From the NCBI GenBank assembly GCA_910586355.1, contig CAJUHJ010000011.1, positions 1 through 64,000 on the forward strand: 64,000 nucleotides of DNA, in the 5' to 3' direction. Shown here piece by piece: positions 17,885 through 25,879 of the stretch (position 1 is the first letter of the stretch; each line of letters starts with the position of its first letter). Under the pieces are notes generated by a model. It was not told the origin of the DNA. It did no database searches and worked only from the letters and a program-made list of their open reading frames with translations. This DNA comes from an uncultured Lachnospiraceae bacterium. GTDB lineage: Bacteria > Bacillota > Clostridia > Lachnospirales > Lachnospiraceae. Position numbers and translations under genes: made by a program.

Positions 17885-19735
17885 ATGTGCGGAATCGCTG
17901 GATTTTTTAATCCCAAAGAAAACTATACAAATGAGCGTCAAAAATGGCTGCCAATTTTAGAGCGTATGAATCAGGTGCAAAAACACAGAGGACCGGACGG
18001 CAGCGGCACATACCTATGCCCTTCCTGCGGCTTTGCCCATGTAAGGCTTAAAATTATCGACCTTCTCACCGGAGAACAGCCTATGATAAAACGGAAAAAC
18101 GGACGGGAATTTGCCATTGTTTTTAATGGCGAAATCTATAACATGAACGAGTTAAAAGAGTCCCTTATGGCAGAAGGCGCTGTGTTTGAAACGGCAAGTG
18201 ATACGGAAGTTATTTTAAACGGATACCTTCTTCACGGCATAAAATTTGTCAAACAACTCAACGGCATTTTTGCAGCGGCAATCTGGGATTCCTATTCTGG
18301 AAAACTACATTTATTCCGTGACAGGCTAGGCGTAAAGCCTTTATTCTATACCAAACATGAAGATACGTTTATTTTTTCCTCAGAAATCAAAGGCTTATTC
18401 GCATACCCAGACGTTTCGCCTATTCTGGATAAACATGGACTATGCGAAATTTTTGCTTTAGGCCCGGCAAAAACATACGGAAAAGGCGTTTTCCAAAATG
18501 TCTTTGAAGTCCTGCCCGGCCATATGATTACACTGGATTCTTATTCTTACACAGACAACGCCTATTGGAAATTAGAAAGCCGCCCGCATGAGGATTCTTT
18601 TGAAGACACCATTGAAAAAACTGCCTGGCTTTTAACAGACGCCGTCCAAATGCAAATGCTTTCTGATATTCCAATCAGCACATTCCTTTCCGGCGGCATT
18701 GACTCAAGCCTTGTGACTGCCGTTTGTGCAAAAGAATTAAAAAACCAGGGAAAACAACTCAATACTTTTTCGTTTGATTTTACCAATAATCAAAAGTATT
18801 TTAAATCCAACGCGTTCCAGCCAAGCCAGGACCGTCCTTTTGTAGAGCAGATGGTTTCTTTTTCAGATACCAACCATCATTTTTTAGAATGCGGGAATAC
18901 TGAAATGCTAAAATGTCTCTACAAAGCCGTAGACGCAAGGGATCTTCCCTGCATGGCGGACGTAGAATCCTCCATGTTGTATTTTTGTTCTAAAGTCAAA
19001 CCGTACAATACCGTTACATTGACCGGAGAATGTGCCGATGAAATTTTTGGCGGATACCCATGGTTCCACAGTAAAGAAGCCTTTGAAACAGACGCTTTTC
19101 CATGGTCAAAAAGCATGGCGCCAAGGCAGACTATGTTAGACGACGCCTTAATCAAAGAGCTTGGCATGGAAGAATACGCCCATGCAGCTTATGAAAAAAC
19201 GATACACGAAACGCCCCTTCTTTCCGAAGATTCGCCGGAAGAAAAAAGAAGGCGCGAAATCGCCTATCTGAACCTGCGCTGGTTTATGGTTACGCTTTTA
19301 GACCGCATGGACCGCACAAGTATGTACAATGGGCTTGAGGCAAGGGTTCCGTTTGCAGACCACCGTATCGTAGAATATGTATTTAACATTCCCTGGGAGA
19401 TGAAATGTCCCGACGGCATTGTCAAAGGCCTGCTGCGCCACGCCGGAGCAAACCACCTTCCAAAAGAAATTCTCTGGAGGAAAAAAAGCCCATATCCAAA
19501 AACATACGACCCCTCTTATGAAAAACTGCTGGGCAGACAGTTAAGGGAAGTACTTTCGTCTCCTTCGGCTCCTATCCGGAAACTTTTGGATTTCAAAAAA
19601 GTAAAATCGTTTTTAAACAGTCCTTCCGATTATGGAAAACCATGGTACGGCCAGCTGATGGCGGGGCCTCAGATGCTTGCTTATATGCTCCAGGTCAATT
19701 ACTGGCTGGAAACGTATCATGTGCAGATTGTGTAA
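17885..19735 (+). CDS. asnB: Asparagine synthetase (glutamine-hydrolysing), dipicolinate-linked copy
   Basis: ATP-dependent amidation of aspartate using glutamine. The 616-residue protein has the N-terminal glutaminase with catalytic Cys2 (MCGIAGF), HRGPDGSG and the FNGEIYN motif. The synthetase domain follows with the PPi loop SGGIDSSLV near residue 270. The ATG follows GAAAGGAGTATCCAT. It starts 27 bp after dpaB with no terminator between, so it is probably co-expressed with dipicolinate synthase late in sporulation, which would make it functionally comparable to AsnO of Bacillus. It differs clearly from the 526-residue copy at 56251-57831. Confidence 0.93.
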   Translation: MCGIAGFFNPKENYTNERQKWLPILERMNQVQKHRGPDGSGTYLCPSCGFAHVRLKIIDLLTGEQPMIKRKNGREFAIVFNGEIYNMNELKESLMAEGAVFETASDTEVILNGYLLHGIKFVKQLNGIFAAAIWDSYSGKLHLFRDRLGVKPLFYTKHEDTFIFSSEIKGLFAYPDVSPILDKHGLCEIFALGPAKTYGKGVFQNVFEVLPGHMITLDSYSYTDNAYWKLESRPHEDSFEDTIEKTAWLLTDAVQMQMLSDIPISTFLSGGIDSSLVTAVCAKELKNQGKQLNTFSFDFTNNQKYFKSNAFQPSQDRPFVEQMVSFSDTNHHFLECGNTEMLKCLYKAVDARDLPCMADVESSMLYFCSKVKPYNTVTLTGECADEIFGGYPWFHSKEAFETDAFPWSKSMAPRQTMLDDALIKELGMEEYAHAAYEKTIHETPLLSEDSPEEKRRREIAYLNLRWFMVTLLDRMDRTSMYNGLEARVPFADHRIVEYVFNIPWEMKCPDGIVKGLLRHAGANHLPKEILWRKKSPYPKTYDPSYEKLLGRQLREVLSSPSAPIRKLLDFKKVKSFLNSPSDYGKPWYGQLMAGPQMLAYMLQVNYWLETYHVQIV

Positions 19736-19749
19736 AGAATAAAAAAGAA

Positions 19750-19786
19750 CCCAGTCCTTTCTTGATTTTATTCGTAAAGGACTGGA
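19750..19786 (-). terminator. Terminator between converging asnB and a beta-helix protein gene
   Basis: Inverted repeat CCAGTCCTTT/AAAGGACTGG (19751-19760 and 19776-19785). On the minus strand it is followed by GTTCTTTTTT, so it best serves the minus-strand gene. It may also stop asnB transcription. Confidence 0.75.
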
Positions 19787-19831
19787 TTCTCAATCTATTC
19801 CGCCAAAGCCCCAACCAGCGCTCTGCGAAAA

Positions 19832-20506
19832 TCACACCTCCGCTTTTTTTGCAGCAATTTCATTTTTATTTTTATAAATAGAATTTTCTAAAACAACGCC
19901 GCGTACCATAGACAGCGGATAAATATTGGTATGCTTTCCGATTACGCTGCCGGGATTTAACACAGAATTGCAGCCGACTTCTACATAATCGCCCAGCATT
20001 GCGCCAAATTTTTTTAATCCGGTCTCAATCTGCCCTTCATTTCCTTTTACAACAACAAGCGTCTTATCCGCTTTGACATTTGAAGTAATAGAGCCGGCGC
20101 CCATATGGGATTTATAGCCTAATATGGAATCCCCGACATAATTATAATGCGGAACCTGGACGCTGTTGAAAAGGATCACATTTTTCAATTCTGTGGAATT
20201 GCCGACAACGCAGCCCTTACCGACAATTGCGCTTCCCCGGATAAAAGCGCAATGCCGGATTTCCGCCTCTTCGTCAATTATCAGAGGCCCGTTTAAAAAT
20301 GCAGTCGGCGCCACTTTTGCGCTTTTTGCCACCCAAATATCTTCACCTTTCTTTTCATAAATATCAGGGTTTAACGACGGTCCCATTTGTTTAATAAAAT
20401 TGCTGATTCCTTTTAGAGCTTCCCATGGATACTCTATACCCTCCAACAATTCTGCCGCAATTGTTTCGTTTAAATCATACATATTTTTTACTTTACATTG
20501 TTCCAT
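19832..20506 (-). CDS. Left-handed beta-helix (hexapeptide repeat) protein, GlmU-C-like
   Basis: A 224-residue protein whose central part (about 55-190) consists of imperfect hexapeptide repeats forming a left-handed beta-helix. It resembles the acyltransferase half of GlmU but lacks any nucleotidyltransferase domain. Such proteins are often labelled UDP-N-acetylglucosamine pyrophosphorylase, which this one cannot be by itself. The start at 20506 (MEQCKVKN) is chosen because AAAAGGAG precedes it; the longer frame to 20563 runs into topB. It lies 19 bp after topB and is probably co-transcribed. The substrate is unknown; acetyltransferase or sugar-nucleotide binding is possible. Confidence 0.8.
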   Translation of the reverse strand: MEQCKVKNMYDLNETIAAELLEGIEYPWEALKGISNFIKQMGPSLNPDIYEKKGEDIWVAKSAKVAPTAFLNGPLIIDEEAEIRHCAFIRGSAIVGKGCVVGNSTELKNVILFNSVQVPHYNYVGDSILGYKSHMGAGSITSNVKADKTLVVVKGNEGQIETGLKKFGAMLGDYVEVGCNSVLNPGSVIGKHTNIYPLSMVRGVVLENSIYKNKNEIAAKKAEV

Positions 20507-20525
20507 AAAAATATCTCCTTTTCTG

Positions 20526-22514
20526 TCACTGCTGCTTATTATAATACTTCGCAGCATTTTCAAACGATCCTCTTAAATAATATTGATTATTCAGATTCAA
20601 AACTCCGCTGGTACGGCTTTCAATAAATTTTGTCAGCTTTTCCATATATTCTTCTTCTGTAATACTCCCTTCCGCTACATATGTCAAGCCTTTTTCCCAA
20701 CTCGCCGTAAGTTCTGGATTGAGCAGCGATTTGATTGACGCGTTGACAACGTCATAAATCATCTCTCCCATCAATGCCGGAGTGATGACCTGCGTTTTTT
20801 TATTTAACGCCAGATATTTGTTGGCAACTAATTTTTTTAAAATTTCGGCTCTTGTCGCGCTGGTACCGATTCCGCTGCCTTTGATTTGCGCGCGAAGCTC
20901 TTCATCTTCAATTAACTGCCCTGCATTTTCCATTGCTAAAATCATAGAACCGGAATTGTAGCGTTTGGGCGGCGACGTTTCACCCTCTTTGATTTCATAT
21001 CCTTCAAGCTTTAGCTCATCCTTCTTTTTTAAAGATGCGATGTAATTCATCAAATTTTCATCATAGGCAGCATCCGCTTTTGTGGAATTTTTCTGTTTCT
21101 GGAAGGAATAATTCATAATTTTCAAATAGCCTTCGTCTGTCAAAATTTTAAAACTGGCAAAAAACTGTTCCTTTTCCATTGCCTGTGCAGCCAGGCTGAC
21201 TTTCTGATAAATGGCCGGAGGATAAAACACAGCCAAAAACCGACGCACAATCACTTCATAGACATGAACCGAACGCCCGGAGAGGGATTTTAACGCTCCT
21301 ATGCCCTGCCCGGTAGGAATAATGGCATAATGATCGGTAATCTGTTTGTCATTGACATATCTTGTTTTCGCAATCGTTTTATAAGAGCCATTCTCTAAAA
21401 TTTCTTCTACAAACGGGCTCATCCCGGAAATATTCTTTAATCCAGATATATTTTTATAGATTTCTTTTGCTACTGCCGTAGACAATACCCTGGCGTCGGT
21501 ACGCGGGTATGTGACTAATTTTTTTTCGTAAAGATCCTGAACAATGGCAAGCGTTTCGTCGGGACTGACTTTAAAAAATTTTGAACAGTCATTTTGAAGC
21601 TCGGCAAGATTATATAAAAGAGGAGGATTTTTTGTCTCTTTCTTCTTACTTGTCTGTTCTACAAAAAGCGGATGGCCGAGCAGAGAATCAATCAATTCTT
21701 TTGCCGTTTCCTCTTTTAAGAAACCATTTTCTTTGTAAAGTTTTGGGGACTGGAAATACCGGGATTTGGGATTGACACGCCACTCTGCATCTATTTGGCT
21801 TCCTCCTAAATTCAATTTTGCAAGCACACGGTAAAATGGGGTTTTGACAAAATCCCGAATTTCACGCTCTCTGCGCACCACCATTCCAAGCACGCACGTC
21901 ATTACTCTGCCAACGGAAATCACCGCATATTTTTCTTTGAGATAAGAAGCGACTGTGTTTCCGTATTTTAAAGTTAAAAGCCTTGAAAAGTTAATGCCCA
22001 TCAAGTAATCTTCTTTGGCTCTTAAATAAGCGCTTTTGGCAATGTTGTCGTATTCTGATAAATCTTTTGCTTCACGGATGCCGCGTCGGATTTCATCTTC
22101 TGTCTGGGAATCAATCCAGACACGTTTACGTACTTTGTCATGCACGCCGGCCATCTGTTCTACCAGACGGTAAATATATTCTCCTTCTCTTCCTGAGTCG
22201 GTACAGACATAAATCGTATCAATATCTTCACGGTTTAAAAGCTGTTCTACAATTTTAAACTGATTTGCAGCGCTTGCGATTATCTCATATTTGAATGTTT
22301 CCGGTATAAACGGAAGTGTAGAAAGGCTCCATTTTTTGTACTTCATATCATAGCTTTCTGGATAACTCATTGTGACAAGATGCCCGACGCACCATGTTAC
22401 GACTGCAGTATCGCCTTCCTTGTATCCATTATAGCTTCGCATATCCATTTTGAGCGCCTTTGCAAATTCCTGTGCAACGCTCGGTTTTTCGGCTATAAAA
22501 AGTGATTTTGACAT
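20526..22514 (-). CDS. topB: DNA topoisomerase III
   Basis: Type IA topoisomerase for relaxing and decatenating DNA through a transient single-strand break. The 662-residue protein starts with MSKSLFIAEKPSVAQEFAKAL (TOPRIM) and has the metal-binding DSGREGEYIYR. The catalytic Tyr, about residue 336, lies in TYPRTDARVL. GIGTSATRAEI is also present. It ends without the C-terminal zinc-ribbon arrays seen in TopA. AGAGGA precedes the ATG, and a strong promoter (22551-22579) lies 37 nt upstream. The beta-helix gene follows in the same direction. Confidence 0.93.
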   Translation of the reverse strand: MSKSLFIAEKPSVAQEFAKALKMDMRSYNGYKEGDTAVVTWCVGHLVTMSYPESYDMKYKKWSLSTLPFIPETFKYEIIASAANQFKIVEQLLNREDIDTIYVCTDSGREGEYIYRLVEQMAGVHDKVRKRVWIDSQTEDEIRRGIREAKDLSEYDNIAKSAYLRAKEDYLMGINFSRLLTLKYGNTVASYLKEKYAVISVGRVMTCVLGMVVRREREIRDFVKTPFYRVLAKLNLGGSQIDAEWRVNPKSRYFQSPKLYKENGFLKEETAKELIDSLLGHPLFVEQTSKKKETKNPPLLYNLAELQNDCSKFFKVSPDETLAIVQDLYEKKLVTYPRTDARVLSTAVAKEIYKNISGLKNISGMSPFVEEILENGSYKTIAKTRYVNDKQITDHYAIIPTGQGIGALKSLSGRSVHVYEVIVRRFLAVFYPPAIYQKVSLAAQAMEKEQFFASFKILTDEGYLKIMNYSFQKQKNSTKADAAYDENLMNYIASLKKKDELKLEGYEIKEGETSPPKRYNSGSMILAMENAGQLIEDEELRAQIKGSGIGTSATRAEILKKLVANKYLALNKKTQVITPALMGEMIYDVVNASIKSLLNPELTASWEKGLTYVAEGSITEEEYMEKLTKFIESRTSGVLNLNNQYYLRGSFENAAKYYNKQQ

Positions 22515-22550
22515 ATATAGAAATCCTCTTTTGATTTGTTTTTGTAGGAT

Positions 22551-22579
22551 ATTGTAACATAATGAGGTTTTTGCGTCAA
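22551..22579 (-). promoter_or_regulatory. Sigma-A promoter of topB
   Basis: Minus strand: TTGACG (22574-22579), a 17-nt spacer and TACAAT (22551-22556) preceded by TGT (extended -10). Confidence 0.75.
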
Positions 22580-22632
22580 ATAAATCAACCGCAGGCCTTA
22601 ATGAAATACACTTTTATTTCTCCCAAAAAGGA

Positions 22633-22662
22633 TTGACGTTTCCATTCAATTTCCAGTATAAT
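22633..22662 (+). promoter_or_regulatory. Sigma-A promoter of the FIST/MCP pair
   Basis: TTGACG (22633-22638), an 18-nt spacer and a perfect TATAAT (22657-22662), with the start codon about 85 nt downstream. Confidence 0.75.
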
Positions 22663-22746
22663 AAAATATGTATGAAAAAAATGAAATACGAGTAGATAAT
22701 TTCACAATTATCCAGAAATGTGAAAAAGAAAAGGAGAGGCGGCAAT

Positions 22747-23802
22747 ATGAAACAGTTTTTTGGAATGAGCCAAAATGGAAATCTTTCAGAAGCAGTAAAC
22801 GGCCTTCGGCAGCCACAGTTTATTATGTTGTTTTCCAATGATTCCCAGTTTGAATCTCATGTAAAAACTCTAGAAAAATTATATCCGAATGTTCCAAGCA
22901 TTGGATGCGTCGGAATGAGCTATGATACCAGGGTTGTAGAAAAAGGGGTTGGCGTCATAGCATTTTATGACGGAGTAAGCGCAGCGGCAAACGCACTCGA
23001 ACAAGTATCCGTTATGCCAGTCAAGTACATTCACCGTCTGGAAGAAGATATACGAAAGGTAAACGGTACGCAAAACGACACAGTATGTATTGATTTTTGC
23101 ACCGGAAACGACGCCTGTGCATTGACTACCATTCATACCGCCTTAAAGCAAAAAGGCATCTCGCTCGTTGGCGGAACAGGCGATGCCGGAAAAGTATCTG
23201 CAAACGGAAAAATTTATCAGGATTCCGTTGTATATGGGATTGTAAAAAACCATAACGGACGTGTAAAAACATATAAAGAAAACATCTACCACCAGCTTGG
23301 AAATTACCGTTTTATTGCTTCAAATACCGACCGCGCCAACTATATCATTGGATCGTTAAACGGCAAGCCGGCAAAACAAGTCTATCAAAGTATCCTTCAT
23401 GTTACAGACAAAGAAATCTTAACCCAGACTTTCCAAAATCCTTTCGGAAAAATCAACGGCAATGATACCTGTATTATTTCCATCAAAGAAGTCGCCGGAA
23501 ATTCTCTTGCCTGTTTCCGTCAGGTAAACGATTCCGATGTATTAATTCTATTAGAATTAGGCGATTATAAAGCAATTACCAAAGAAACCATCCGCACCAT
23601 CTGTCAGGAATTCCCAAAACGGTCTGCTGTTTTCAGCGTCAACTGCTTATTCCGTTATAAACTGTTTTCTGAAAAGAATTATATGCAGACCTATCTTAAT
23701 GAAATGGCTGCACTTGGCAGTCATGCAGGCCTTGTCGGATATGGCGAACACTACAATAACCGTTTTGTCAATCAGTCCATGACATGCGTCGTATTTGAAT
23801 AA
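22747..23802 (+). CDS. FIST domain sensor protein
   Basis: A 351-residue cytoplasmic protein built of FIST_N (about 30-200, with GCVGMSYDTRVVEKGVGV and the glycine-rich LVGGTGDAGK) and FIST_C (about 215-345, ending GYGEHYNN..NQSMTCVVFE). FIST domains are thought to bind small ligands such as amino acids and to signal to chemotaxis or two-component partners. The start at 22747 is chosen because AAGGAGAGGCGGCAAT precedes it. The next gene, 12 bp on, encodes a soluble MCP signalling domain, so the two probably form one sensory unit. No che or flagellar genes lie in the window. Ligand unknown. Confidence 0.85.
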   Translation: MKQFFGMSQNGNLSEAVNGLRQPQFIMLFSNDSQFESHVKTLEKLYPNVPSIGCVGMSYDTRVVEKGVGVIAFYDGVSAAANALEQVSVMPVKYIHRLEEDIRKVNGTQNDTVCIDFCTGNDACALTTIHTALKQKGISLVGGTGDAGKVSANGKIYQDSVVYGIVKNHNGRVKTYKENIYHQLGNYRFIASNTDRANYIIGSLNGKPAKQVYQSILHVTDKEILTQTFQNPFGKINGNDTCIISIKEVAGNSLACFRQVNDSDVLILLELGDYKAITKETIRTICQEFPKRSAVFSVNCLFRYKLFSEKNYMQTYLNEMAALGSHAGLVGYGEHYNNRFVNQSMTCVVFE

Positions 23803-23814
23803 AGGAGGAGAAAC

Positions 23815-24768
23815 ATGTTGTTTTCAAAAAATAACCCGCCAAAGCGGAGCCAGGCACATCATCAGGCACACCATAATGAAAAAAGCCTTTATCCGGTACT
23901 GTACGTGACAGAACATCTAAAAGATTATAAAGAAGATTTGATACATAAAGAAGTAGAATCACTGTTTGAACTCAGCCTTGTCAGCAAATCCTTTTCCAAT
24001 GTCCTAAAAAGAGCAGACGATTTTCAAACGCAGCTTTTAGATTTTGGAGAAACGTTTTCCAGTATTGACAATACCGCGGAACAATTTTCAGAAGTCAAAA
24101 GTTCGATTGGCCAGACAGTATCCGAAACACAGGAAAAAGTAAAAGACCTTAAGCAGACTTCTGTAATGATTGAACAAGCCTACGTTGAAATGGAACAAAC
24201 CTTTGACCAGCTTCAGGAATCCGTCAAAGGAATCCGCCAGTGTATCAATAAAATTGTATCCATTGCAGACGAGACAAATATTCTTGCCATCAACGCATCC
24301 ATTGAGGCCTCAAGAGCCGGACAAGACGGCAGAGGATTTGCTGTCGTCGCGTCAAAAGTCAAAGAACTTGCAGAAGAAATCAAGTCTCTTGCAAACGACG
24401 CCGATTCCGGCATACACAATGTAGAATCCGGTACGACTGAATTAAACGAAAGTATAATGTCCTCCGCACAAAAACTTGGAGCCGGCACTGAAATCGTCAA
24501 CAGTACTTATGAATCGTTTCATTCGATTACGCAGGCTGCAGAAGGAGCCACTTTGGTTCAGTCAGAAATTTCTGGAGTTATCGAAGAATCCGAGAAAAAA
24601 ATGCAGACGCTCTGTCAGTTTTTTGACGACATAAAACTCCAGTACCAGGAAGTCGTCAAACACATCAAACGCGCCAGCAGCCTTGGCACGACAAAAAGCG
24701 CAATGTTTGAGGATATTGACAATATGCTCTCTCAGATTCCACCGATTATTCAAGATACAAATTCATAG
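23815..24768 (+). CDS. Soluble methyl-accepting-chemotaxis-type signalling protein
   Basis: A 317-residue protein with no membrane helix: a His-rich N-terminus, then long coiled coil, then the conserved MCP hairpin tip around residues 148-182 ([27 protein letters not shown]). It should couple to CheA/CheW. The N-terminal 60-70 residues are not a recognised sensor domain, so the preceding FIST protein is the likely input. AAGGAGGAG precedes the ATG. A strong terminator ends the unit. Confidence 0.88.
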   Translation: MLFSKNNPPKRSQAHHQAHHNEKSLYPVLYVTEHLKDYKEDLIHKEVESLFELSLVSKSFSNVLKRADDFQTQLLDFGETFSSIDNTAEQFSEVKSSIGQTVSETQEKVKDLKQTSVMIEQAYVEMEQTFDQLQESVKGIRQCINKIVSIADETNILAINASIEASRAGQDGRGFAVVASKVKELAEEIKSLANDADSGIHNVESGTTELNESIMSSAQKLGAGTEIVNSTYESFHSITQAAEGATLVQSEISGVIEESEKKMQTLCQFFDDIKLQYQEVVKHIKRASSLGTTKSAMFEDIDNMLSQIPPIIQDTNS

Positions 24769-24803
24769 AATTCATATCGTTTATGGACAAATAAACGAAA
24801 AAA

Positions 24804-24839
24804 GGGTGCAGCGTTTGGTTCTTTCCAAACACTGCACCC
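24804..24839 (+). terminator. Intrinsic terminator of the FIST/MCP unit
   Basis: Hairpin GGGTGCAG...CTGCACCC with an inner GTTTGG/CCAAAC stem, followed by a T-rich stretch. Confidence 0.85.
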
Positions 24840-24933
24840 TGATTTTTACCCAATTTATATACTAAAATCAAAAATCCTTTTTCCATATCTTATATCGGAT
24901 AATAAACATCCTTTTTTAGCAAATCAAGAAAAT

Positions 24934-24962
24934 TTGCACTTTTATCCCCACAATGTTATAGT
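24934..24962 (+). promoter_or_regulatory. Sigma-A promoter of the LysR-type gene
   Basis: TTGCAC (24934-24939), a 17-nt spacer and TATAGT (24957-24962) with a TGT extension. Confidence 0.7.
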
Positions 24963-24994
24963 AAAAGAAAACCCCACAAAAAGGAGCCTCACTC

Positions 24995-25879
24995 ATGGAT
25001 ATTAATTATGAATCCTATAAAGTCTTTTATCTTGTCGCCACAACTTTAAGTTTTTCCGAAGCCAGCAAACAACTCTACATCTCCCAGTCTGCTGTCAGCC
25101 AGTCAATTAAATCACTGGAAAAAAAACTTGGACAGCCCCTGTTTATCCGCAGTACCAAAAACGTACAGCTTACTCCCGCCGGACAGATTTTACTTAAACA
25201 CATTGAACCTGCCATTTTTTTAATCCGGCGCGCAGAAAGCCAGTTATTAGACAATGAAATTCTTGGCATGGGACAGCTTCATATTGGTGCAAGCGATACC
25301 ATCTGCCGTTATTTTCTTGTACCGTATTTCAAGCAGTTCCATCATAAATTTCCAAATGTCCCCATTAAAGTAACCAACGCCACTTCCCTCTGCTGCGTCA
25401 ATCTCTTAGAACAGGGAAAAGTTGACCTTATCGTGACAAATCTTCCCAATTCCAGGCTGCCCCATGCTTTTATCCGCAAAACAGTCTGTGAATTCAATGA
25501 TGTGTTTATCGCCGGCTCTTCTTATATCAAATTAAAAGACAAAGAACTTACCTTTGAGCAGCTCAAAGAATATCCGCTTCTTATGCTTGACAGAAAAAGC
25601 ACGACCAGCGAATTTTTGCACACCCTGTTCCTCAAACACCAGTTAGAACTGATTCCGGATATTGAACTAAGCAGCAATGACCTTTTAATCGACCTTGCTA
25701 AAATCGGTCTTGGCATTGCTTTTTTACCCGATTACTGCCTAAACCCAGATTCCTCGGAACTGTTTACTTTACATACCAGCGAACCAATTCCGGCCAGACA
25801 TATTGCCGTTTCTGTCAATGCCAGCCATCCTACTTCCACATCTGTGGAAGAATTTTTAAAACTGCTCCCAGAAGTCTGA
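24995..25879 (+). CDS. LysR-family transcriptional regulator
   Basis: A 294-residue regulator: N-terminal winged helix-turn-helix (about 1-60; SFSEASKQLYISQSAVSQSI, then LEKKLGQPLFIR) and a periplasmic-binding-like effector domain (about 88-290). The regulated gene is not evident: there is no divergent neighbour, since the preceding FIST/MCP unit ends in a terminator and runs the same way. AAAAAGGAGCC precedes the ATG. Its last 24 bp overlap, tail to tail, the end of the nuclease-helicase gene. Ligand unknown. Confidence 0.9.
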   Translation: MDINYESYKVFYLVATTLSFSEASKQLYISQSAVSQSIKSLEKKLGQPLFIRSTKNVQLTPAGQILLKHIEPAIFLIRRAESQLLDNEILGMGQLHIGASDTICRYFLVPYFKQFHHKFPNVPIKVTNATSLCCVNLLEQGKVDLIVTNLPNSRLPHAFIRKTVCEFNDVFIAGSSYIKLKDKELTFEQLKEYPLLMLDRKSTTSEFLHTLFLKHQLELIPDIELSSNDLLIDLAKIGLGIAFLPDYCLNPDSSELFTLHTSEPIPARHIAVSVNASHPTSTSVEEFLKLLPEV

